Source: Mycobacteroides chelonae (GTDB lineage Bacteria > Actinomycetota > Actinomycetes > Mycobacteriales > Mycobacteriaceae). Taken from it: a stretch of 64,000 bases of DNA. Positions 46,601 through 54,295 of the stretch are shown piece after piece (positions within the stretch are counted from its first letter, which is position 1; each line of letters begins with the position of its first letter). The notes beneath the pieces were generated by a model that did no database searches, was not told the DNA's origin, and was given only the letters and a program-made list of their open reading frames with translations. Both the position numbers and the translations under genes were made by a program. The stretch is taken from positions 62,001 through 126,000 of the forward strand of contig JACHLF010000003.1 in assembly GCA_014204435.1 (NCBI GenBank), written 5' to 3'.

Positions 46601-47168
46601 TGATACTCGGGGTGGCAAGCACGGACTCCATTGCAGTGCCAATCAATTCGATGCTGACTGCCAGAGTGTTGGGCTCGGCCTCGGCGAGAATGGTGGTCCA
46701 CTGGGACGCGGGTGCACTGGTCTGCAACGGAACCGCGACGCCGCCGAGGATCATGATCGCAAGATCAAGCACGGTGTAGTCGATGCTGGTGAACCCCAGG
46801 GTCGCGACCAAGTCGCCGCTCTTGACGCGATGGGCTGGATCGTGATGCCAGGATGCGGCAACAGATGTTGTGCGGGACCATAATTCGCCATATGTGACGG
46901 TGTCGAAACGGGGGAGCAGTCGAAGTACGGTGCGACCATCGTGGTCGGCGACCAACTCGCGTGCGCGTTCTCCCAGTGCGGGGCGTTCGGCGTATCCGGT
47001 CATCAATGTCGCGATGGCCTCGGAAAGATGTAGGTCGGGGCGCAAGACCTTTTCGGCTACCGCGGCATCGGGTTGGGTCGCGCGGAATTGGGGGTCCCTG
47101 GCGCGGAGGTTCTCGATACGACGGGCCAGCTGCTCTTGCTGCGGGTCGATGTTATGGGTCACGGTCAT
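43615..47168 (-). pseudogene. Carboxylic acid reductase, second copy split by a one-base deletion
   Basis: Two consecutive frames give a full-length CAR: 47168 to 45024 carries the adenylation domain ([16 protein letters not shown]), and 45039 to 43615 carries the reductase domain ([19 protein letters not shown]). The frame breaks at about 45111-45114, where CATTTACC should read CATTTnACC. Restoring one base gives [20 protein letters not shown], the carrier motif, and a 1184-aa protein. As it stands, the first frame ends in a stray tail ([13 protein letters not shown]), and the second could start only after the carrier serine. The break could be a true mutation or a sequencing error. Confidence 0.9.
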
Positions 47169-47345
47169 CGGCAGCCTCGAATCACCAGGGTGTTGATAGG
47201 AAGTCTGAAAAGTAGATTACCTAAACTAACGATATGTCCAGTTATAGTATTCCTCGCCATCAAACTCCCGTTATCCGGGATGAAAATTCAAGGATTGCGC
47301 TGGTCACGGTCGTCAGCAGGTGTCGGTGAGGCTTTCGTGCAACGG
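47169..47345. promoter_or_regulatory. AT-rich region upstream of the second CAR copy
   Basis: This 177-bp gap before the broken CAR gene contains an AT-rich core (about 47210-47260) likely to hold its promoter. The minus strand reads TTAGTTTAGGTAATCTA, weakly reminiscent of an iron box but too diverged to call. No other feature is seen. Confidence 0.3.
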
Positions 47346-47574
47346 CTAATGCGAGGACACGAGTGCATCGAGCGTGAAGCGCCGGTTGAGTCCGCTGGGG
47401 TTGGGTAGCACCCAGCTGGTTGCCCCGGCGACGCCGCGAGACGGCTGGGATGTCGGCGGTAGTGGCGGGATTGACTCTGTGGAAGACCACGTCGAGCCCA
47501 GCGTCAAGCAGGTCTGGTGAGTACGACGACCCGTGTCCGGCAATGGCGCCGGCGACGGTCGTGTCTTCGTGCAT
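47346..47574 (-). pseudogene. Remnant of a G/U mismatch-specific DNA glycosylase (mug)
   Basis: From ATG 47574 one frame reads MHEDTTVAGAIAGHG, then PDLLDAGLDVVFHRVNP, like the N-terminal block of Mug (GL.VVFCG.NPG, the uracil pocket). About 45 codons in, the sequence jumps to the C-terminal block WVLPNPSGLNRRFTLDALV in another frame, then a premature TAG. The roughly 100 residues normally lying between these motifs are deleted. Mug removes uracil or ethenocytosine from DNA; this copy cannot be functional. Confidence 0.7.
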
Positions 47575-48074
47575 GACCGAGTGCCTCCCTCTGTGGATGA
47601 TTCTCTCCTGAAGATCAGCCGCCCACCGGGTTCGAGCACCTGCCCCAGCGGCCGGATGCATGCCGCCTTATCGGGCACCTCGCCGATCACGCTGGCGAGG
47701 AAGGCGACATCAAAAGTTTTGTCCGGGAACGGGAGTCCATTGCTGGCATCACCCGAACGAAATTCGGCGTTGCGATATTCGGCTCTGTCCAGCTTGCGTT
47801 TCACTTTCTCGAGCATTTCCGGCCGCACGTCGAACAGGTCCAGGTGTCCGGACGGTATCCGCGGTGTGATGTGTGCGCTGAAGATTCCCGACTCGGGGCC
47901 GATTTCCAATACGCGCTCGTCTTCTCGCAGGGCCAGCTGCTCGGCAACGCCGGCGGGATTGCCGAACTTTCGATGAATCGGATTGTCGAGAACGAATGCC
48001 GCCTGGTGCGGAAACGGGACGTCGCCGACCCGACGCACCTGGTGTACCACGGTGTCCATCCATGTCGCAGGCAT
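47346..48074 (-). CDS. Truncated class I SAM methyltransferase running into foreign tail
   Basis: The first 155 or so residues form a methyltransferase domain: motif I RVLEIGPESGIFSAHI (usually GPGPG), DLFDVRPEMLEKVKRKL, GDASNGLPFPDKTFDVAFLA and LEPGGRLIF. At about base 47605 the protein sequence becomes nonsensical (RRESSTEGGTRSCTKT), because the reading frame enters DNA of a different gene, a Mug-glycosylase remnant, finally reading its true C-terminal frame (WVLPNPSGLNRRFTLDALV). The last part of the methyltransferase is therefore missing. The open frame is 242 codons but the product is unlikely to be normal. Confidence 0.7.
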   Translation of the reverse strand: MPATWMDTVVHQVRRVGDVPFPHQAAFVLDNPIHRKFGNPAGVAEQLALREDERVLEIGPESGIFSAHITPRIPSGHLDLFDVRPEMLEKVKRKLDRAEYRNAEFRSGDASNGLPFPDKTFDVAFLASVIGEVPDKAACIRPLGQVLEPGGRLIFRRESSTEGGTRSCTKTRPSPAPLPDTGRRTHQTCLTLGSTWSSTESIPPLPPTSQPSRGVAGATSWVLPNPSGLNRRFTLDALVSSH

Positions 48075-48114
48075 GAACTAAGGGAACTTTACTGACTGTG
48101 CAGCGGGGTCCTTG

Positions 48115-50145
48115 CTAGTGACGGCCCCCGCCGGTTCCGCCGTCGTTGCCGCCCATGCTCGGTGCCTGTACGGGTGTGCTGTAGGTAGGCGCTTCACGCG
48201 TCGGTGCTTCCCGAGTCGGCTCCGGCGACGAGGCGCGTGATGGGGCTTTCTCACGCTCCACCGGCGCCTGCTTCGTCGGAGTCTCGACGGGGGCCGGCTC
48301 CACTGTCGCGCGCGGTGCGGTTGCCTCGGGGGTCGGCGCCTCGTAGGTCGGTGCGTTCCGCTGCTTGGTCGGTTCGGGCGCGGTGGAGGGTTCGACGGTC
48401 TCCGACGGTGGCGTGGTGACCGTCTGCCGTGGAGTGGGTGTCGCCGGGGTCTCGTGAGTCGGTACTGCCGGTGTCGTCACCGGCGCGGATGTCTTGTCTT
48501 TCGGCGTGGGTGCCGGGGCGACCGAGGTGGGCTCGGGTGTGGGAACACTCGTGGTGGCATTGACCGGAGGCCCGGACGTCGGTACCGGCGTGTGTGACGG
48601 CTCTGTCGACGGAACCGGACTTGAGGTGCTGGACGTCGCACGCGGCTCCGTAGAAGGAGACGGCGTCGACGGCGGGACGGTAGGCAGCGACGGAGGCGTG
48701 AAATCCTCGGGTACTTGCTTGGGCGGCGCCGTCGGCGCCGGCACCGTCAACACCGGTGGTGCGGAAGGCTTTACGTCGACGGGAGATCCCGGTGCGGGAA
48801 GCTTTTCGGGTGCCGGGTCCGGAGTTGCGAGTTCCTTGCTGAAGTTTCGGACGGACTTGGTCGACAGGTCCTTGATGAGGTCGTCCGCGGGGCGGGCCGA
48901 CTTGTCGGCGGCGATGAACTGAGCCAGAGATGCGTCCAGGTTCACAACGGGCTCTGCCAGGGCCGGGCGGTCGGCAACGCGGGCCACGGGTGACCAGTCG
49001 CGCTCTAAAGGGTTGTCCCAGTTGCGATTCAGGTTCCAGTCGCGGTACTGGGCCGGATCGATTCCGTGCGTTTGGTCCCAGATGCCTCGGCTGAACACCG
49101 GGTTGGTGTTCTGGAACTTCCACTCGTAGTACTGCCGGTACGGGTGATACCGGTCGTACCAACCCTGGTCGCGGGGATCGTCGTCACGGAACTGGCCCCA
49201 CTCGTTGCGGCCGTTGCGATCCCGGCCGTCGCGGTTGTATCCGGACCAGTTGTAGCCATCCCAGTTGTAGCCCCACCGGTCATAGCCCCAGCGGTCATAG
49301 CCCCAGCGGTCGTAACCCCAGCGGTCGAAGCCCATGAAGTCGTATCCGTACCGGTTGAAGCCGGAGAGCCCCCAGTTGAACCAGTCCAGGACGTTGTACC
49401 CATAGAGCAGCGACCACGACGGGTCATACCCGCCCAGGTCGAGCAGGTTGGGTGTCAGCGGTGGCGCGACGGGAGCAGGCCAGTTGGCGACCGGATCGAC
49501 CGGAATGCCCGGAGGCGGGGGAATCGAGTACGACTGAGGCTGGGGGACCGGCGCACTGGCCGCGGCGGCGTAACCCCAGCTCGGCGGTGTCGATGCCGGT
49601 GCGGCGGGTCCGATGTTGGCGGCCAGATTCGCGTCGGTGTTCACCCCGGCGGGCGCGGGCAGTGCGGGCAGCTGCTGGGCCTGCTCGGGAGTGTATTGAC
49701 GCAGCTGCTGGGTGAGTTGCAGATACAGGTTCTGCAGCGAAGTGCGCTCGCCGGAAGCTGAGACGAATTCCAGTCCTCGTTTGGCTTCGTTGAGTGAGGT
49801 CCTGGCCTCGGTGAGCTGATCGGGTGTGGGCTGCTTACCGTTGCCCAGGATGTCCTGAGCCTTCTTGAGCTGGGAGACCACTGCACGCACCGCCACGTCT
49901 TGGGCGTGGGTGGGGAAGACGGTGCGATCCAACGCCCACAGCGAGCCGCCGGGCTGGGCGCCGTAGGCTGCGCCGAGAATCACCGCGACCAGGAGGCCGA
50001 CCAGCGTGCCAAAGGCCGCTGCACGCAGCTGCGACTCGCCGGGCACGTACTTGCCCCACCGTGCGGGCGGTTCGGGATTCTCTTCGGGGAACTCCCAAAT
50101 GCGCATCGCCGTGTCCTCGTCGACGGGAGGCGGAACAGTCGTCAT
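48115..50145 (-). CDS. Membrane-anchored Pro/Thr/Ser-rich protein with aromatic WGYDR repeats
   Basis: A 676-aa protein. One transmembrane helix (FGTLVGLLVAVILGAAYGA, about residues 42-60) follows a short cytoplasmic segment. Then come a helical stretch (SQLKKAQDILGNGKQPTPDQ...), a Pro-rich linker, a Tyr/Trp/Gly-rich block with WGYDR repeated in tandem (WGYDRWGYDRWGYDR), and a long Thr/Pro/Ser-rich C-terminal tail ending SMGGNDGGTGGGRH. The membrane-helical half resembles the extracytoplasmic region of RsdA-type anti-sigma factors, but no sigma-binding motif is evident. The start ATG 50145 follows AGAAGG. The function is unknown; the tail is a candidate for O-mannosylation. Confidence 0.75.
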   Translation of the reverse strand: MTTVPPPVDEDTAMRIWEFPEENPEPPARWGKYVPGESQLRAAAFGTLVGLLVAVILGAAYGAQPGGSLWALDRTVFPTHAQDVAVRAVVSQLKKAQDILGNGKQPTPDQLTEARTSLNEAKRGLEFVSASGERTSLQNLYLQLTQQLRQYTPEQAQQLPALPAPAGVNTDANLAANIGPAAPASTPPSWGYAAAASAPVPQPQSYSIPPPPGIPVDPVANWPAPVAPPLTPNLLDLGGYDPSWSLLYGYNVLDWFNWGLSGFNRYGYDFMGFDRWGYDRWGYDRWGYDRWGYNWDGYNWSGYNRDGRDRNGRNEWGQFRDDDPRDQGWYDRYHPYRQYYEWKFQNTNPVFSRGIWDQTHGIDPAQYRDWNLNRNWDNPLERDWSPVARVADRPALAEPVVNLDASLAQFIAADKSARPADDLIKDLSTKSVRNFSKELATPDPAPEKLPAPGSPVDVKPSAPPVLTVPAPTAPPKQVPEDFTPPSLPTVPPSTPSPSTEPRATSSTSSPVPSTEPSHTPVPTSGPPVNATTSVPTPEPTSVAPAPTPKDKTSAPVTTPAVPTHETPATPTPRQTVTTPPSETVEPSTAPEPTKQRNAPTYEAPTPEATAPRATVEPAPVETPTKQAPVEREKAPSRASSPEPTREAPTREAPTYSTPVQAPSMGGNDGGTGGGRH

Positions 50146-50306
50146 CTCAACCTTCTGTACTACCGGCGCTCTCGCCATGCCGGGCGGGAACAACTATCAG
50201 CACTAAGTACACACCGAACTCTAGGTATTCCATCGCCAGCGTAGTCGCGGTCGTTACCGATTCTCGGCAATCTGGCAGGTCTGCCGTCAGTGACGTTGCG
50301 GCGCAA

Positions 50307-50876
50307 TCAGTCCCGGTACATCGCCCACAGCGTGGGACCGTCGGGCGAGGGTCTGATCTCGTCGACAACCTTGAACCCGAAGCGTTCGTAGAGCGGGTTG
50401 TTGCGAATGTTGGAGCTCTCCAGGTAGGCGGGCCCCTCGATCTGATCGATCTGGTGCTTGAGGAGTTCGGAACCGATGCCCTTGCCGGGAACCGCGGCGC
50501 CGATGGTCGCCAGATACCAGTGCGGGTGGGTAGGGCGAACTGCCGCGGCGGCGCGTGCCAGGGCGACTCCGCGCACGACGCCCAGCCGCAGCGCGCCGAG
50601 CAGCAGCGGGATGGCCCGCATCTTTTGTGCGGCCGGCGGCTCCCAGCTCGGGGGATCCCAATGTACGGCTCCGACCGCTACACCGTCCTCGTAGAGCAGG
50701 TACTCGCCTTGGCCGGAGCCGTGCAGGGCCCGCGATATTCCTCGGAATATCGCGACGTCACGGCGTGGATCGGCGTTCACCCACCGGACCACGGGGTCCT
50801 GGGCGAATGCCGTGGCGATCACGCGGTGGGCAACGGCCTCATTGGTGGAGTCGATGTCTCGGATCTCGCGGGTCAT
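50307..50876 (-). CDS. GNAT-family N-acetyltransferase
   Basis: A 189-aa acetyltransferase: N-terminal MTREIRDIDSTNEAVAHRVI, motif A WYLATIGAAVPGKGIGSELL (the Q/R-x-x-G-x-G/A loop reads GKGIGS) and the C-terminal block NNPLYERFGFKVVDEI. The substrate is unknown. ATG 50876 is chosen because the frame upstream of it looks like antisense sequence of the MFS gene. It lies 47 bp downstream of the MFS gene on the same strand, so the two are probably co-transcribed. Confidence 0.87.
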   Translation of the reverse strand: MTREIRDIDSTNEAVAHRVIATAFAQDPVVRWVNADPRRDVAIFRGISRALHGSGQGEYLLYEDGVAVGAVHWDPPSWEPPAAQKMRAIPLLLGALRLGVVRGVALARAAAAVRPTHPHWYLATIGAAVPGKGIGSELLKHQIDQIEGPAYLESSNIRNNPLYERFGFKVVDEIRPSPDGPTLWAMYRD

Positions 50877-50923
50877 ACGTGTTCTACGAGCCCGGGGCGC
50901 CGAATGTTCCCGACAGGGCCGGG

Positions 50924-52429
50924 TCACTCCTTCATGGGCCGCATCACCACGGCGGCCGCGATCGTGGTGGCCACCAGGAGCAGCGTCGAGGTCCCAGCCA
51001 CGGCATGGATGCCGTTGGTCCATCCGATCCGGGCGAGATCGGACGCGGCGGCACCCGCCTCACCACCCATGTCCCTGGCGCGGGCCATGGCCTGCCCCAG
51101 CGTCTCGTGCACATGGGTGCGTGCGGTGAAGATCGCGGAGGCGAGCGCACCGAACAGCGCCAGCCCGAAGGCTGTGCCGAGCTCGAAGCTCATCTCCGAG
51201 ATGCCCGTAGCCTGACCGGCCCGTTCGTTGGGGGCCGCGCCCAGCGCTACCGCTGACACGAAGGTGAACATGACCCCCGCCCCGGCGCCGACGATCACAG
51301 TTGCCGCGATGTACACCCCGACCGGTCCGTGCGGGCCCAGCGCGAGCAGTACCGCGTTACCGACGGCCATGGACAGCAACGACACGACGAAGGTCCAGCG
51401 TTCGCCGAGCAGGCGTTCGATACGTGCCGCGTCCATAGAGAAGTAGGCGACGGTCACCGCCATCGGCAGCCCCAGGAACGCGGCGGCCAGTACATCGAAC
51501 CCGAGCACCGACTGCACGTAGAGCCCGGTGAGGTAGGTCGTGGCACCGAAGGTGGCCATCGCGGCGACGGTGCCGACGATTGCCACGGTGAAAGTCCGGT
51601 TGCGAAACAGATCGAGCGCCAGTAGCGGATGTGGGTTACGCATCTGCTGGCGGACGAACATCGCCAGCGTGACCACGCCGATTACTCCGGTGATCGCGGC
51701 TGACGGCGAGAATCCGTGTGTTGCAGCGGCTTTAATGGCATAGACCAGCGCCATGATGCCGATCATGGATAGCGCGACGCCGGCGAGGTCGAAGGGTTCC
51801 CGCACTGGGTTGCGGTATTCGGGGATGAGCGCGTTCGCGGTGAGCAGCAGCACGATCAGCACCGGAACGTTGATGAGGAATACCGAGCCCCACCAGAAGT
51901 GGTGCAGCAGCAGACCACCGATGACCGGCCCCACGGCTGCACCGAAGGAGAAGGCCGCTGCCCAGATGCCGACCGCGAGTGCCTTCTGGCGGGCGTTGGG
52001 AAACATGACCCCGATCAGCGCCAGGCTGGCGGGCAGCAGAGTTGCCCCGCCGATGCCCATGAGCGCACGGGCCGCGATCAGTGCCAGCGGTGTGGGCGCG
52101 AAGGCGGCGAGCACCGAGGCGGCGCCGAAAAGGGTAGCGCCCCAAAGCATCAGGCGGCGCCGTCCCCAGCGGTCGCCCAGATTGCCCATGGTGATGAGCA
52201 GGCCCGCAAGCAGGAATCCGTAGACGTCAAGAATCCAAAGCTGCTCGGCCGCCGAGGGGTTGAGCGACTCGGACAGTCGTGGCATCGCCAGGAAAAGCAC
52301 CGAGACGTCCATCGACACCAGGAAGACGGGCAGCAACAGGCTGGCCAACCCGAACCACGCGCGGCGTCCAGCGCGGGCACCCTCGGGGGTGGTCGCGTTT
52401 TCTGGCGCAGTGGACTTACAGCTGGTCAT
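50924..52429 (-). CDS. MFS drug transporter, DHA2 (14-TMS, EmrB/QacA) family
   Basis: A 501-aa transporter with about 14 hydrophobic helices. The MFS signature between TM2 and TM3 is GNLGDRWGRRRLMLWG, motif D is VSMDVSVLFLAMPRLSESL, and motif C is GPVIGGLLLHH in TM5. It resembles SmvA/QacA-like proton-coupled exporters of cationic or lipophilic compounds. A TetR-family gene lies divergently with two palindromes between, a common arrangement for drug-inducible pumps. Confidence 0.9.
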   Translation of the reverse strand: MTSCKSTAPENATTPEGARAGRRAWFGLASLLLPVFLVSMDVSVLFLAMPRLSESLNPSAAEQLWILDVYGFLLAGLLITMGNLGDRWGRRRLMLWGATLFGAASVLAAFAPTPLALIAARALMGIGGATLLPASLALIGVMFPNARQKALAVGIWAAAFSFGAAVGPVIGGLLLHHFWWGSVFLINVPVLIVLLLTANALIPEYRNPVREPFDLAGVALSMIGIMALVYAIKAAATHGFSPSAAITGVIGVVTLAMFVRQQMRNPHPLLALDLFRNRTFTVAIVGTVAAMATFGATTYLTGLYVQSVLGFDVLAAAFLGLPMAVTVAYFSMDAARIERLLGERWTFVVSLLSMAVGNAVLLALGPHGPVGVYIAATVIVGAGAGVMFTFVSAVALGAAPNERAGQATGISEMSFELGTAFGLALFGALASAIFTARTHVHETLGQAMARARDMGGEAGAAASDLARIGWTNGIHAVAGTSTLLLVATTIAAAVVMRPMKE

Positions 52430-52456
52430 GGGGTATCGCTCCGGTGATGTTGTGGC

Positions 52457-52471
52457 GCGTACGGCGTACGC
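52457..52471. promoter_or_regulatory. Palindromic operator 1 between MFS and TetR genes
   Basis: GCGTAC-GGC-GTACGC is a perfect 6-3-6 inverted repeat in the 105-bp divergent region. It lies 27 bp from the MFS start codon and is a likely TetR binding site. Confidence 0.65.
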
Positions 52472-52481
52472 AGTAGGCTGG

Positions 52482-52492
52482 GTACACTGTAC
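52482..52492. promoter_or_regulatory. Palindromic operator 2 between MFS and TetR genes
   Basis: GTACA-C-TGTAC is a perfect 5-1-5 inverted repeat centred 23 bp from operator 1 and sharing the GTAC half-site core. Two similar sites suggest that two TetR dimers cover both promoters. Confidence 0.6.
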
Positions 52493-52534
52493 GCAAATTG
52501 GCCGAGCCGGTCAATCGAGTGTGGAGGAAGTGTC

Positions 52535-53203
52535 GTGACGGATCCGCGCCTGACGCTGGAGTCGATTGTTGCCAAGGCGATCGAGATCGCGGATTCGGAC
52601 GGTCTGTCCGGAGTGTCGATGCGCAAGATCGCCGACGGACTCGGGGTGGGCGCCATGTCGCTGTATCGCCACGTGGCCGACAAGGACGCGCTGCTGGTCG
52701 AGATGACCGCGGAGGTCACCCGGCGATTCGCCTACCCCGCTGACATGGTGGGCGACCCGGATTGGCGCGCCCGAGTGCGTGTCGCCGTCGAGTACGACTT
52801 CAATCTGTACAGCACACATCCCTGGGTACTGTTGGCGTACGCAGTGCCACGTAACGGGATGCAGCCGGACACCCTGGTGTGCTTCGACTGGATGCTGGAG
52901 GCCTTCGGTCATCTCGGAGTGTCGGTGCCGGAGGCGGCCGAGTTGACCTTCCAGGTTTGGAGCTACTCGCAGGGTGTCGGTCTCGGTGCGGTCGGCGGAC
53001 AGCTCGTGTCTCCGGGTGCGCGCACCGACTTTTCGGGCTTGTCCGAGCTGATTTCCGGCAATGCCGGCGTGCCGGAATCGCCACGGCTGGCCGCGCTGGT
53101 GGGGGTGGGCGATCTGCCGCAGGTGACCAATCCGCGTGAGGTGATCGTCAAAGGTGTGGAGATCCTCTGTGATGGCATCGCGCAGCGCTACCGGCAGCTA
53201 TAG
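52535..53203 (+). CDS. TetR/AcrR-family regulator with TetR_C-type domain
   Basis: A 222-aa repressor with HTH VSMRKIADGLGVGAMSLYRH at about residues 28-47 and a C-terminal domain of the tetracycline-repressor C type (DWRARVRVAVEYDFNLYSTHP). It is divergent from the MFS exporter and probably represses it and itself through the palindromes at 52457-52492. It starts at GTG 52535; GGAGGAAG lies just upstream. Its last codons overlap a gene remnant on the other strand. Confidence 0.9.
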   Translation: MTDPRLTLESIVAKAIEIADSDGLSGVSMRKIADGLGVGAMSLYRHVADKDALLVEMTAEVTRRFAYPADMVGDPDWRARVRVAVEYDFNLYSTHPWVLLAYAVPRNGMQPDTLVCFDWMLEAFGHLGVSVPEAAELTFQVWSYSQGVGLGAVGGQLVSPGARTDFSGLSELISGNAGVPESPRLAALVGVGDLPQVTNPREVIVKGVEILCDGIAQRYRQL

Positions 53204-53323
53204 ATACTTGGCGAGAATGTGTCCGGCGCGGCGCAGCTGGGTCGTTATCGGTGTCTGCCTGAGCGTCTCGTAGCCGAGATGATTCGGTGGGCGCTCAAGA
53301 CAAAGCCAGCGAGCCGAATGACC
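53198..53323 (-). pseudogene. C-terminal fragment of an unidentified gene
   Basis: In the 258-bp gap between the TetR gene and the SDR gene, one minus-strand frame reads like a natural C terminus (RWLCLERPPNHLGYE, then QTPITTQLRRAGHILAKYL) ending in TAG at 53200-53198. It has no start codon and is closed upstream by TGA. I do not recognise the family. The remaining 53324-53461 shows nothing assignable. Confidence 0.35.
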
Positions 53324-53461
53324 TCAGCACGGAAACTTTTTCGAGTACTGCTTAGTCAGCCAACATCCTTCCAGCGCCCACCCCCAAGCAAGTCAGATCG
53401 ATGTTGCCAATCCGCGCAGCAGCCCCGTCCGCCAAAAGAGGAATGTGTTCTTGCCGCGGTC

Positions 53462-54295
53462 TTATACCGGCAGTCCGCGCTTTCGGGCCGCGGGTAGGCC
53501 GAGTTTTCCTGCCATGCCGAACATATCCGAGTAGCGGCTTCCGAAGACCCGGGGGATTGCCCCGTAGAGGTAGGCATCGGGTCCGACCAGTATTCGGGCC
53601 TTACGACGTTCGATTCCCTTGACGATTATTCGGGCGGCCTTGTCGGCATCGGTGAAGCAGAGCTGAGAGAACAGCTTGTGCAGCGATTCGGTGACTTCGG
53701 GGAACGAGTCGGCTATCGATGTGCGGATGAATCCGGGGTGCACTGAGCTCACACCGACGGGCCATCGCAGGGCGCGAGCTTCCTGCCGCAGAGACTCTGT
53801 GAGTCCGCGCACACCGTATTTGGTCATGCAGTAGCTGCTGACCCAGGGCATGGAGATGAGCCCTTCGATGCTGGAGATATTCACCACATAGCCGTCGCCC
53901 GAGTCGATGAGGTGAGGCAGAAATGCCTTGGTGCCGTTGTGCACTCCGTGAAAGTTGACGCCCACCACTCGGTCGTGTTCCTCCCACGAGGTGTCCAGGA
54001 CACTGCCGGCGGATCCGACACCGGCGTTGTTGATGATCATGTTGACCTGCCCGAAGTCCTGCCGAACTTCGCAGGCATGCTCGACGACACCCGTCCGATC
54101 CGAGGTGTCGAGGAGGTACGGCTTTGCTGCCGCGCCGAGAGACACAGCTTCGATCGCGGTGGTTTCCGCGCGTGTTCGGTCGATGTCCGACACGGCGAGC
54201 CGGGAGCCCCGCTGAGCGAATTCGAGCGCGAGTGCCCTGCCGATGCCAGAGCCCGCGCCAGTGATCACGATGACCTTGCCGTCGAAATCTCTCAT
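53462..54295 (-). CDS. Short-chain dehydrogenase/reductase
   Basis: A 277-aa classical SDR: VIVITGAGSGIGRALALEF (residues 8-26), NMIINNAGVGSAG, VVNISSIEG (catalytic Ser) and SSYCMTKYGVRG (YxxxK). It oxidises or reduces an alcohol/ketone with NAD(P). Its ATG overlaps the stop of the P450 gene (ATGA). Together with the P450 and the broken MymA-like monooxygenase upstream it forms a lipid or terpenoid oxidation operon resembling the mymA-sadH region of M. tuberculosis. Confidence 0.92.
   Translation of the reverse strand: MRDFDGKVIVITGAGSGIGRALALEFAQRGSRLAVSDIDRTRAETTAIEAVSLGAAAKPYLLDTSDRTGVVEHACEVRQDFGQVNMIINNAGVGSAGSVLDTSWEEHDRVVGVNFHGVHNGTKAFLPHLIDSGDGYVVNISSIEGLISMPWVSSYCMTKYGVRGLTESLRQEARALRWPVGVSSVHPGFIRTSIADSFPEVTESLHKLFSQLCFTDADKAARIIVKGIERRKARILVGPDAYLYGAIPRVFGSRYSDMFGMAGKLGLPAARKRGLPV

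Noticed and set aside
47215..47245. Possible IdeR iron box upstream of the second CAR copy
   Set aside because: The minus-strand TTAGTTTAGGTAATCTA matches the 19-bp iron-box consensus at only about 11 positions, and the right half is poor.
53219..53497. A 92-codon + strand frame between the TetR and SDR genes
   Set aside because: Ser/Arg/Pro-rich, without motif or ribosome binding site, and it runs into the convergent SDR gene. The minus-strand remnant there is more convincing.
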